Source: JAVBOO01 sp031550435 (GTDB taxonomy: Bacteria > Bacillota > Clostridia > Lachnospirales > WRAX01). Taken from it: 64,000 nucleotides of DNA. Under the pieces are notes generated by a model. It was not told where the DNA came from. It was given only the letters and a program-made list of their open reading frames with translations, and ran no database searches. Every line of letters starts with the position of its first letter. Position 1 is the first letter of the stretch. The stretch is taken from the NCBI GenBank assembly GCA_031550435.1, contig JAVBOO010000002.1, forward strand, positions 1-64,000, read 5' to 3'. This document shows, one piece after another, positions 1 to 7,116 of the stretch. The position numbers and the translations under genes are program-made.

Positions 1-1
1 A

Positions 2-457
2 CCGTCAGTTCTTGGGGCTGCAAATGCGTTTATAGGCGGTTTTTTACCTTTTATAATTACACTGTTAAAGATTTTTACCGATGGAATTCATTATTCAGAT
101 GTAGCTTATGAAATGGAACTGTTTCTGAATCTGATTATACTCGGTATAGCGGCGTACGTTACTTATAAATTAATAAAGGTGTGGATAAACGAGTATCGCG
201 GTAGTGAGCTCAAGTTTGGGATGTTTTCTTTTGGAGCTTGGTTTGCGGTTGCGTTGATAATATGCTTACTGAGCCTGTTTTCCAGGCATCTTGTTAGCCC
301 GTTCATGTGGCTTGAATACTTTATTTTATTACTGCTAAACGGATTTATGCTGCTTGCTGTCATGGTTATCGCTTATCTTGGAAGCAAGGGAAAAGGGCAA
401 AAACGAAACCGAAGATCTATTGCCAAAGGGAGTAACACAACTCGAAAAAAGCTGTAA
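2..457 (+). CDS. Membrane protein, 5' end outside the window (partial)
   Basis: The frame is open from the first bases of the window, so the first in-frame ATG at 113 is probably internal and only the last 151 residues are visible. It has at least three strongly hydrophobic stretches (visible residues about 3-23, 38-55 and 73-125, the last long enough for two helices), followed by a basic tail rich in Lys, Arg and Ser, which should lie in the cytoplasm. I do not recognise the family and no catalytic motif is visible. A strong hairpin at about 662-698 follows on the same strand and could end its transcript. The function is unknown; integral membrane location is well supported by composition. 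Confidence 0.6.
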   Translation, partial: PSVLGAANAFIGGFLPFIITLLKIFTDGIHYSDVAYEMELFLNLIILGIAAYVTYKLIKVWINEYRGSELKFGMFSFGAWFAVALIICLLSLFSRHLVSPFMWLEYFILLLLNGFMLLAVMVIAYLGSKGKGQKRNRRSIAKGSNTTRKKL

Positions 458-661
458 TATCCATGCATTTTTGCGATAGTTGAACGCCTGACACAAGTGA
501 CTCTCAACCGCTCATTTGGAGAAATCAACGGGAACGAGGCCATCATCTATCGCTTTAATGCGGCCTGAAATGCAATGATATCTAAGAAAACAAACCGGGA
601 AACAAGAGCGATATGGGGTATAATATAAAAATTAAACATATAGTATATTACCGAATATACA

Positions 662-698
662 CACCCGCAACGTCCGTTATACGGCCGTTGCGGGTGTG
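662..698. terminator. Strong GC-rich hairpin behind the partial membrane gene
   Basis: A perfect 13-bp stem (CACACCCGCAACG and its complement) encloses a smaller CCGT/ACGG hairpin. No T run follows, so it may be a terminator-like or repeat-derived structure. Its inner CCGTTATACGGCC also occurs in repeat family C, so it may be the outer part of copy C1. Confidence 0.45.
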
Positions 699-746
699 AT
701 GCTTGCGGTTGTCTCTTGCGCGGCGCAACCGTCGATTAAATCAACA
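670..746 (-). repeat. Repeat family C, copy C1 (inverted relative to C2)
   Basis: Positions 698-746 match the reverse complement of 1646-1694 with few differences. Both carry the string GATGCTTGCGGTTGTC, then a short loop, then GCGCAACCG and CGATTAAATC. Similarity continues more loosely back to about 670. The copy overlaps the stop codon of the protease gene that lies between C1 and C2. Confidence 0.75.
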
Positions 747-1583
747 CTTGTCTAATTTTTCCGCGCCCGGCTTTTCAGTTTCGGAGCGTTCTTCGTCAGA
801 CTTAACGCGGCGATACATCTTGACTGTTACAAATGCTATCAGGGCAGCTATCATGAAGACGATAAGTTCGATAACGTATATATTTTTTATCACGGTTCTT
901 TGATAAAGTACGGCTGTAATGTCTACAACAGCATGTGCCGCTATAGCTGCGGGGTAGAATTTAAACAGTTTTTTTCTTGTAACCGCGAGCCATACCCAGT
1001 ATGAAAGGCAGATGTGCACGCACATGGCGGCTATGCGCTCGACTGTGGCCACAAGGTACATAGCCGGATTAATACCGTACAGCGAATTAATCGTACTTTG
1101 TACCGAACCCGTCGTATCGGCGGCTGTCAGCGACGCAGCCGAACCGCTGTTTACAGTGAGCATTATTATCAGCGAGCTTAATGCTCCGAGAGTTGTAAAA
1201 AGCCAAACCTCGATACCTCCGTGACCGATACCGTACAACAGTGCCGTGTTGTCGTCCTTATATTTTTTATGTAGATACTTCATACATAAAAAGCGTCCCG
1301 TTTCCTCAAAAATTCCCGCAGCAAGGCTTGAGTACAAAGCGAACCAGAAAATATTGTTCCATATCGGCGAATTCTTTATGGCCCCGATAACAAGAGCGTG
1401 AAAGTTTGCTTCCAGAAAGATTACCGCGATAATAAACGTTATCGCGCCCAAGAAAACAGGTAAAGCCCGAAGCGTTGTTTTCCGCGAAGCAAAGAGCAAA
1501 ACAGCGAGAGGAAGCAGCAGAGTCATTAATGTTTCGATGCCGGCAAAGATAACCGAGCTCAATGGAAAACTTTGTAATGTCAT
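741..1583 (-). CDS. YhfC-type intramembrane glutamic protease
   Basis: A 280-residue multi-spanning membrane protein of the YhfC family, related to CPBP-type intramembrane proteases. The family signature is visible: an EETGR motif within one segment and GIGHGGIE in a later one, the Glu and His residues being the likely active site inside the membrane. The start was taken at ATG 1583 because AGGAGAG lies 6 bases upstream; the frame continues upstream through repeat DNA, which is not credible as protein. The C-terminal tail is charged and rich in Lys and Glu. The stop codon lies inside repeat C1 and the start is about 60 bp from repeat C2, so the gene is enclosed by inverted repeats. The substrate is unknown; some members act in peptide or bacteriocin resistance, which cannot be judged here. 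Confidence 0.75.
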   Translation of the reverse strand: MTLQSFPLSSVIFAGIETLMTLLLPLAVLLFASRKTTLRALPVFLGAITFIIAVIFLEANFHALVIGAIKNSPIWNNIFWFALYSSLAAGIFEETGRFLCMKYLHKKYKDDNTALLYGIGHGGIEVWLFTTLGALSSLIIMLTVNSGSAASLTAADTTGSVQSTINSLYGINPAMYLVATVERIAAMCVHICLSYWVWLAVTRKKLFKFYPAAIAAHAVVDITAVLYQRTVIKNIYVIELIVFMIAALIAFVTVKMYRRVKSDEERSETEKPGAEKLDKC

Positions 1584-1645
1584 ATCAACTCTCCTTTTCT
1601 GAAATGGTAACGGTACGATAACGATAAATAAAACCTGCTGGGTAA

Positions 1646-1786
1646 AGTGCTGATTTAATCGAACGGTTGCGCCCGCAAGGGACAACCGCAAGCATCCCGC
1701 TCCGCACAAAGGCCGTATAACGGCCGCTTAGGACGAGGATGCGCGGAATAAATCCAGCCGTGTACTCGTCCAAAGTCAATTAATTA
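1646..1786 (+). repeat. Repeat family C, copy C2 (full length)
   Basis: About 140 bp without coding capacity. It begins near CTGATTTAATCGAACGG and ends near CCAAAGTCAATTAATTA, so its ends form an imperfect inverted repeat (CTGATTTAATCGA against CTGATTAATTGA in the C3 orientation). It contains the internal palindrome GGCCGTATAACGGCC. Copy C3 at 15071-15203 is the same element in reverse; C1 is a shorter inverted copy. No transposase is present, so a MITE-like element is the simplest reading. Confidence 0.75.
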
Positions 1787-1889
1787 TCGTTTACCTAGGT
1801 AATATCTTTTTCGGCACCGCCATTTTGTGAATCTACTTTAACATATTTGGCCTCAAATGGAAATATTTAAAAAACTTGTGTTGATAAAT

Positions 1890-2018
1890 TTACTTCCGCT
1901 GTTACCCGGGCCGAGCAGACGCGCTTAGATACGCCGCGGCGCTCCAATGAGGCATACCTGCGTCTAAGCGATTGAACAACAAAACATAGCGTTTTCCTAT
2001 ATTTTGTTGCCGAAGTAA
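1890..2018 (+). repeat. Repeat family A, copy A1 (internally shortened)
   Basis: The ends read TTACTTCCGC and GCCGAAGTAA, an imperfect terminal inverted repeat. Inside are the GCAGACGCG...CTGCGTC hairpin and the AACAAAACATAG / CTATATTTTGTT hairpin that mark the long form of the family. The left module (CGGAAGTTAAATACCGCATAAAA) is missing here. It lies directly upstream of the lysine operon promoter. Confidence 0.7.
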
Positions 2019-2046
2019 AAGTAATAATAAAAGTTTTTCAAGCATA

Positions 2047-2075
2047 TTGACAAAAATATGCGAGTCTAATATGAT
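2047..2075 (+). promoter_or_regulatory. Sigma-A type promoter of the lysine fermentation operon
   Basis: TTGACA (2047-2052), a 17-bp spacer and TATGAT (2070-2075). The predicted start of transcription, about 2082, coincides with the first base of riboswitch helix P1, which supports both calls. Confidence 0.85.
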
Positions 2076-2081
2076 GATATC

Positions 2082-2306
2082 ATAAGTAGAGGAGCAGTCA
2101 CAAGGTAACCACGTAATGCTGCAAATACTGAACAAAAGTCAGTATTCGCCAAGGGCAGAAGCGTCCGATGAACGTGGTGAATGTGTTGATTGCCGAAAGG
2201 TATGCCAGGCTTCTCGGCATATGCTTGAGGAACTTTCCCAGTGAAGTTTCTTGCCATGATTATGGAGCGCTATTTATACGGGGAACTGTATAACGGCGCT
2301 TTTTTG
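2082..2306 (+). ncRNA. Lysine riboswitch (L-box) with terminator, predicted ON switch
   Basis: The leader carries the conserved borders of the lysine riboswitch: GTAGAGGAGC near the 5' end (family form AGAGGUGC) and GGAGCGCTATTT at the 3' end (family form GGAGGGCUAUCU). Helix P1 pairs 2082-2089 with 2270-2277 over 8 bp. Between them are several hairpin-forming segments, such as AATACTG/CAGTATT and TGCCGAA...TTCTCGGCA. An intrinsic terminator follows: AGCGC-TAT-TTATAC (2266-2279) pairs with GTATAA-CG-GCGCT (2288-2300), then six T. The 3' strand of P1 lies inside the 5' arm of the terminator, so the two cannot form together. Lysine binding, which stabilises P1, should therefore block termination. 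That fits a catabolic operon and is opposite to the usual lysine-OFF switch on biosynthesis genes. The class is identified from borders and context; the direction of control is inferred from pairing. Confidence 0.85.
2266..2306 (+). terminator. Riboswitch-controlled intrinsic terminator
   Basis: Two stem blocks, AGCGC/GCGCT and TTATAC/GTATAA, separated by a small internal loop (TAT against CG), with loop GGGGAACT and a TTTTTT tail. It overlaps the P1 3' strand of the lysine riboswitch by 8 bases (2270-2277). Confidence 0.8.
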
Positions 2307-2350
2307 TTTATTTACGTATGCAAATACCCGCGCATTAAAGAGGAGGAGCT

Positions 2351-2743
2351 ATGAAGACTGTTATCAGACAAAGAATGGGTTCGCACGACGCACATTACGG
2401 CGGTAATCTCGTCGATGGAGCAAAGATGCTGCAGCTGTTCGGAGATGTTGCCACAGAGCTTTTGATAATGAACGATGGTGACGAAGGGCTGTTTAAGGCC
2501 TATGACTGTGTTGAGTTTTTCGCGCCGGTTTATGCCGGGGATTATATCGAAGCCGAGGGTGAAATCACCTCAGTCGGTAACTCGTCAAGAAAAATGTCTT
2601 TTGTCGCCAGAAAGGTTATAATGCCAAGACCCGATATCAACGAGTCGGCATGTGATGTGCTTGAGGAGCCGATTATAGTTTGCAAGGCAAGCGGAACCTG
2701 CGTGGTTCCGAAAGAAAAACAGAGAGGAAGAGGGGGCAAATAA
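2351..2743 (+). CDS. kal: 3-aminobutyryl-CoA ammonia-lyase
   Basis: A 130-residue hotdog-fold enzyme that removes ammonia from L-3-aminobutyryl-CoA to give crotonyl-CoA, a late step of lysine fermentation. Length and N-terminus (RQRMGSHDAHYGGNLVDGAK) match the family. The product feeds butyrate formation, whose genes are not in this window. The gene follows the lysine riboswitch with a GAGGAGGAG Shine-Dalgarno site, and its stop codon directly abuts the GTG start of kce, which implies translational coupling. It is the first gene of the operon here, whereas in the classical clostridial cluster it is near the end. Confidence 0.9.
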   Translation: MKTVIRQRMGSHDAHYGGNLVDGAKMLQLFGDVATELLIMNDGDEGLFKAYDCVEFFAPVYAGDYIEAEGEITSVGNSSRKMSFVARKVIMPRPDINESACDVLEEPIIVCKASGTCVVPKEKQRGRGGK

Positions 2744-3565
2744 GTGGAAAAACTTATTATAACCGCCGCTATCTGCGGAGCCGAGGTAACAAAGGAGCAT
2801 AACCCTAACGTGCCCTATACGGTAGAAGAAATTGCGGAGGAAGCTTACAAGGCCTATGTGGCCGGTGCGAGTATAATTCATCTGCACGTACGCTATGACG
2901 ACGGAACGCCGACTCAGGACAAAGAGCGGTTCAGGGCGTGTATAGCCGCAATAAGAGCGAAATGCCCCGATGTTATAATCCAACCGTCAACAGGCGGAGC
3001 CGTAGGCATGTCGAACGATGAACGCCTTCAACCTATCGAGCTTATGCCTGAAATGGCCACACTTGACTGCGGAACCTGTAATTTTGGCGGAGACGATATT
3101 TTCGTCAATACCGAAAACACCATCAAAGAATTCGGCACAAAAATGATAGAACGAAACATTAAGCCTGAAATCGAAGTATTTGACAAAGGCATGATTGATA
3201 TGGCTCTTCGCCTCAATAAAAAAGGGTTTATCAAGTCTCCTATGCACTTTAACTTTGTTATGGGAGTTAACGGCGGGATTTCCGCCGAACCCAGGGATAT
3301 CGTTTTTATGAGGGAAAGCATACCTTCTGACGCAACGTTCACCGTTTCCGGTATCGGGCGAAATCAATTTCCGACCGCGGTTATGGGGATAATAATGGGC
3401 GGACATGTCAGAGTCGGCTTTGAGGACAATGTATATATCGAAAAAGGCGTTCCCGCGGAATCTAATGCCGAATTGGTCAAAAGAGTCGTCCGACTTGCGA
3501 AGGAGCTGGGCAGAGAGATAGCGACGCCCGAAGAATCAAGGAAAATTTTAAACATAACAAATTAG
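2744..3565 (+). CDS. kce: 3-keto-5-aminohexanoate cleavage enzyme
   Basis: A 273-residue TIM-barrel enzyme of the KCE (formerly DUF849) family. It condenses 3-keto-5-aminohexanoate with acetyl-CoA to give acetoacetate and 3-aminobutyryl-CoA. The family features are visible: ITAAICGAEVTKEHNP at the N-terminus, the metal-ligand HLHVR around residues 46-50, and GHVRVGFEDN near residue 224. The start is GTG at 2744, immediately after the kal stop, with a purine-rich AGAGGGGGC upstream inside kal. kdd follows after 9 bases. Confidence 0.92.
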   Translation: MEKLIITAAICGAEVTKEHNPNVPYTVEEIAEEAYKAYVAGASIIHLHVRYDDGTPTQDKERFRACIAAIRAKCPDVIIQPSTGGAVGMSNDERLQPIELMPEMATLDCGTCNFGGDDIFVNTENTIKEFGTKMIERNIKPEIEVFDKGMIDMALRLNKKGFIKSPMHFNFVMGVNGGISAEPRDIVFMRESIPSDATFTVSGIGRNQFPTAVMGIIMGGHVRVGFEDNVYIEKGVPAESNAELVKRVVRLAKELGREIATPEESRKILNITN

Positions 3566-3574
3566 GAGGAAATT

Positions 3575-4615
3575 ATGCAGAAAAAAGGAAGCAAGTACGG
3601 TGTTCACAGAGTTATAGAGCCGCAGGGAGTTTTAACTCAGGCGGCGCAAAAAGTTTCGAACGATATGACTGAAATTTACTCGAACGAGATACTTGTTGAC
3701 GTATGCTCGCTTAATATAGATTCTGCTTCGTTCACTCAGATTGAAGAAGAGGCGGGAGGAGACGTAGAAAAAATCAAAGCGAAAATTTTGTCGATAGTCG
3801 GCGAAAGAGGAAAGATGCAAAACCCTGTAACCGGTTCCGGCGGAATGTTCATCGGAACTATTGCAAAAATCGGAGACGATTTAAAGGGAAGGGATATTAA
3901 ATCCGGCGACAAGATAGCTTCGCTCGTCTCGCTGTCACTCACACCGCTTCGCATTGATGAAATTCTTGAAGTTCATCCGAAAATTGACCGTGTTGATATC
4001 AAGGGTCAGGCGATATTGTTCGAAAGCGGAATATACGCAAAACTTCCCGACGACATGAGCGAAAACCTTGCTCTTGCCGCTCTTGACGTTGCCGGGGCGC
4101 CAGCTCAAGTCGCGAAGCTCGTTAAACCTTGTCAGAGTGTTCTCGTTCTGGGCGCAGGCGGAAAGTCCGGCATGATGTGCTGTTATGAAGCGATGAAGCG
4201 CGTCGGACCGACAGGAAGAGTCGTCGCGATGGTAAGAAAAGAGAATCAGGCAAAGTTCCTGCTTGAAAACAAATTCTGTCACAAGGTAATCATCACCGAT
4301 GCGACAAAGCCGATGGACGTTCTCGAAAAATCGCTCGCGGCTAACGACGGGAAAGAGTTTGATATATCGATAAGCTGCGTAAATATCGAAAAAACCGAGA
4401 TGTCCTGCATTTTACCGGTCAGAGACGACGGCATCGTTTATTTCTTCTCTATGGCTACGAGTTTCACACGCGCCGCTCTCGGAGCGGAAGGCATAGGCAA
4501 AGACGTCACAATGATAGTCGGAAACGGTTATACAAAAGACCATGCGGAGATTACTCTTAACGAACTGCGCGAAAGCGAAGCTCTGAGAAGAATATTTGAG
4601 GAAACATATATTTAG
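3575..4615 (+). CDS. kdd: L-erythro-3,5-diaminohexanoate dehydrogenase
   Basis: A 346-residue NAD(P)-dependent oxidoreductase that deaminates 3,5-diaminohexanoate to 3-keto-5-aminohexanoate. It belongs to the MDR-like fold family: a catalytic N-terminal half and a Rossmann half with VLVLGAGGKSG around residue 190. The start has AGGAGG 7 bases upstream. Length and N-terminus (KKGSKYGVHRVIEPQGVLTQ) match known Kdd. A 225-bp gap holding repeat B1 separates it from kamA, so the last five genes may depend partly on a second promoter or on read-through. Confidence 0.92.
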   Translation: MQKKGSKYGVHRVIEPQGVLTQAAQKVSNDMTEIYSNEILVDVCSLNIDSASFTQIEEEAGGDVEKIKAKILSIVGERGKMQNPVTGSGGMFIGTIAKIGDDLKGRDIKSGDKIASLVSLSLTPLRIDEILEVHPKIDRVDIKGQAILFESGIYAKLPDDMSENLALAALDVAGAPAQVAKLVKPCQSVLVLGAGGKSGMMCCYEAMKRVGPTGRVVAMVRKENQAKFLLENKFCHKVIITDATKPMDVLEKSLAANDGKEFDISISCVNIEKTEMSCILPVRDDGIVYFFSMATSFTRAALGAEGIGKDVTMIVGNGYTKDHAEITLNELRESEALRRIFEETYI

Positions 4616-4619
4616 TGTA

Positions 4620-4805
4620 CCGAATAAACCGGTATGATTTGTAAGGCTCTTGCTCGATTAGTTTAGGCAGTACCTATCGGATCTCTATTATTGAATCACG
4701 TTGTTGAGGCGACAATTAACCCATTCGCTAAATTTGTCGCCTCAATCCCCTTAGGCCTGCAGCGCCGGCATAAGTTGGGGGGGTAAAACCGCATGGTTTA
4801 TTCGG
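4620..4805 (+). repeat. Repeat family B, copy B1, inside the lysine operon
   Basis: The core 4704-4745 is a hairpin with arms TTGAGGCGACAA and TTGTCGCCTCAA around ATTCGCTAAA. It is followed by CCCCTTAGGCCTGCAG and a G-rich stretch as in copy B3. The outer borders CCGAATAAACC (4620-4630) and GGTTTATTCGG (4795-4805) form a perfect 11-bp inverted repeat, which suggests a 186-bp inserted unit between kdd and kamA. It has no coding capacity. Confidence 0.7.
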
Positions 4806-4840
4806 GAGATCAATAAAGAATTTAAGGTGAGGAGGCTGAC

Positions 4841-6091
4841 ATGGCCGGAAGAAGAGAAATAATGTTTCCCAGCGTTACCGATTCCGAATGGAACGATTGG
4901 AAATGGCAGCTAAAAAACAGAATTGAAACTCTCGATGAGCTAAAAAAATATATGCCCTTGACGGAGGAAGAGGAAATCGGCGTAAGCAAATGCCTCGAAT
5001 CTCTGCGCATGGCAATTACACCGTATTATCTTTCGCTTATTGACCCTAACAACCCGAACGACCCCATAAGAAAGCAGGCTATACCGACAGCCAAGGAACT
5101 TCACAAGGCCGATGCGGATTTGGAAGATCCCTTGCACGAGGACATTAATTCTCCGGTCAAGGGACTGACTCACCGTTACCCCGACAGAGTCCTGCTTTTA
5201 ATAACGGATCAGTGCTCCATGTATTGCCGCCACTGCACCAGAAGAAGATTCGCGGGTCAAAAAGACAACTATCTTCCGATGGAACAGATTAATAAGGCTA
5301 TAGAATATATAGCGGCGCACAGCGAAGTCAGAGACGTTGTTCTTTCGGGCGGAGACGCTCTGCTTATGAGCGACGACAAGCTGGAAGAAATCGTTTCAAA
5401 AATAAGGGCTATCGAGCATGTCGAGATAATCAGGCTTGGTTCGAGAGTTCCGGTCGTTATGCCGCAAAGAATAACTCAGGAGCTTGTCGACAGGCTAAAA
5501 AAATATCATCCCATATGGTTTAACACGCACTTTAACCATCCCCGAGAGATGACGGATGAAGCAAAGGCGGCGTGTGCAAGGCTTGCCGATGCAGGTTTCC
5601 CGGTAAACAACCAATCGGTTTTGCTTGCGGGGGTTAACGACTGTGTTCACGTAACCAGAGCACTGGTTCACGCTCTGCTTAAAAACAGAGTCAGACCTTA
5701 CTATATATATCAGTGCGATCTTTCGTTAGGCCTCGAACATTTCAGAACGCCGGTTTCAAAGGGCATCGAAATCATAGAAGGCCTAAGAGGGCATACTTCG
5801 GGTCTCGGAGTCCCGACATTTGTCGTAGACGCTCCGGGCGGCGGCGGAAAAATACCCGTAATGCCGAACTACTTGATATCAGAGGCTCCGACAAAGGCAA
5901 TAATCAGAAACTACGAGGGAGTAATAACCACTTATACTCAACCCTCGAGCTACAAAGAAACGTGCCAATGCGACGTTTGTACCGGAAAGCGCGAAGAAAA
6001 GATTATCGGTGTTGCGGCTCTGGGGAGAGGGCAGTGTATATCACTTGAGCCTGCCGACCTTAAAAGAAATCAAGTCGGACGGCATGAGTAA
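4841..6091 (+). CDS. kamA: Lysine 2,3-aminomutase
   Basis: A 416-residue radical-SAM, PLP-dependent enzyme that turns L-lysine into L-beta-lysine, the first step of the pathway. The iron-sulphur motif is CSMYCRHC with Cys125, Cys129 and Cys132. The PLP-lysine region PGGGGKIPVMPNYLI is present, and a C-terminal CQCDVC matches the zinc-binding cysteines of the clostridial enzyme. Length is typical. A GGTGAGGAGG site precedes the ATG. The end overlaps the start of kamB by 8 bases. In principle it could be a glutamate or beta-lysine paralogue, but the neighbouring genes settle the role. Confidence 0.95.
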   Translation: MAGRREIMFPSVTDSEWNDWKWQLKNRIETLDELKKYMPLTEEEEIGVSKCLESLRMAITPYYLSLIDPNNPNDPIRKQAIPTAKELHKADADLEDPLHEDINSPVKGLTHRYPDRVLLLITDQCSMYCRHCTRRRFAGQKDNYLPMEQINKAIEYIAAHSEVRDVVLSGGDALLMSDDKLEEIVSKIRAIEHVEIIRLGSRVPVVMPQRITQELVDRLKKYHPIWFNTHFNHPREMTDEAKAACARLADAGFPVNNQSVLLAGVNDCVHVTRALVHALLKNRVRPYYIYQCDLSLGLEHFRTPVSKGIEIIEGLRGHTSGLGVPTFVVDAPGGGGKIPVMPNYLISEAPTKAIIRNYEGVITTYTQPSSYKETCQCDVCTGKREEKIIGVAALGRGQCISLEPADLKRNQVGRHE

Positions 6092-7115
6092 CGCTTCCGA
6101 GTCGCTCTTTGAAAAAGTGATGCCATATGATTCGGTTTCTGTCATCGGCATGGCTAAAAATGCCGGAAAAACAACGGTTTTGAATTCACTTATAAGAGAA
6201 TGCAGGCGCAGCGGCATTATACCCGGTCTCAGCTCTGCCGGAAGGGACGGGGAAGATACCGATATAGTTACCCTGACTCAAAAGCCGGAAATTTATGTTT
6301 ATAAAGGCTTTATATTTGCAACCGCAAAGCAGCTGCTCGGGCTTTGCGATGTTACAAAAGAGCTGTTGTATTCCACCGGTTATAATACTCCTCTCGGGGA
6401 AGTGTATATAGTACGCGCCATGAGCGACGGCTATATTCAGCTCGGAGGACCTTCTCAAAACACTCAGACCGAAGCGCTGAAACACAGGCTTTTCGGCTTT
6501 GGAGCCCGGAAAGTATTTATAGACGGAGCTCTCGGCAGAAAATCGTTTTCTTCTCCGGAAATATGTGAAGCCTGCGTGCTTTGTACCGGCGCGTCTTTTA
6601 GCGGCAGTATGGCTAAGACGGTCGAAGAAACCGCTTTTGTTGCCGAATTGTTTTCGCTTGCCGCATTTTCGGATGAAAATGCGGCAAAAATACTGAGACA
6701 AAAGAAAAAAAACGCTAATCTTGTGTTTATCAACCGAGACTACAGCTACGAATTGTTTTCATTGCGAACCAATCTTGATCTAGATGATATACCGGTTGAA
6801 AGAATCACGGATTACACACGATTTGTCTATGCCGCCGGAGCCGTTACAGACAGCCTGCTTGAACGGCTGCCGGCTGCCGGCTGCAAAAGCGTTACTCTTG
6901 TTGCCGACAACGCTTCAAAATTTTTTCTCTCAAAAAAGGTATACAAAAAATTTGTTTCCGCAGGCAACAGTGTAAATCTGCTTAAAAAAACCGAATTGTG
7001 CGCGATTTGCGTTAATCCCGTGTCTCCCGACGGTTTTGATTACGATGCGAAAGAGTTTGAATCAGAAATGAGCAAAGAAACAGGCATACCCGTTTTTAAT
7101 ATCGCGGAGGAATAG
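6084..7115 (+). CDS. kamB: KamB, P-loop-like protein of the lysine aminomutase cluster
   Basis: 343 residues. The ATG at 6084 was chosen because it overlaps the kamA stop (ATGAGTAA); the longer frame starts inside kamA and has no independent support. Near the N-terminus is GMAKNAGKTT (residues 22-31), a P-loop-like nucleotide-binding motif resembling that of MobB-type GTPases, although the first Gly is one residue further from GKT than usual. KamB always travels with KamC in lysine fermentation clusters, and its biochemical role is not established. With a MutS-like ATPase next to it and a B12 enzyme downstream, a part in maturing or reactivating the 5,6-aminomutase is a reasonable inference, not a demonstrated fact. 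Confidence 0.82.
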   Translation: MSNASESLFEKVMPYDSVSVIGMAKNAGKTTVLNSLIRECRRSGIIPGLSSAGRDGEDTDIVTLTQKPEIYVYKGFIFATAKQLLGLCDVTKELLYSTGYNTPLGEVYIVRAMSDGYIQLGGPSQNTQTEALKHRLFGFGARKVFIDGALGRKSFSSPEICEACVLCTGASFSGSMAKTVEETAFVAELFSLAAFSDENAAKILRQKKKNANLVFINRDYSYELFSLRTNLDLDDIPVERITDYTRFVYAAGAVTDSLLERLPAAGCKSVTLVADNASKFFLSKKVYKKFVSAGNSVNLLKKTELCAICVNPVSPDGFDYDAKEFESEMSKETGIPVFNIAEE

Positions 7116-7116
7116 T

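Noticed and set aside
2585..3406. Long minus-strand frames opposite kal and kce
   Set aside because: Antisense of conserved genes; no ribosome sites or recognisable domains.
5713..6048. 111-codon plus-strand frame within kamA
   Set aside because: Fully inside a conserved gene in another frame, Arg-rich as expected of a shadow.
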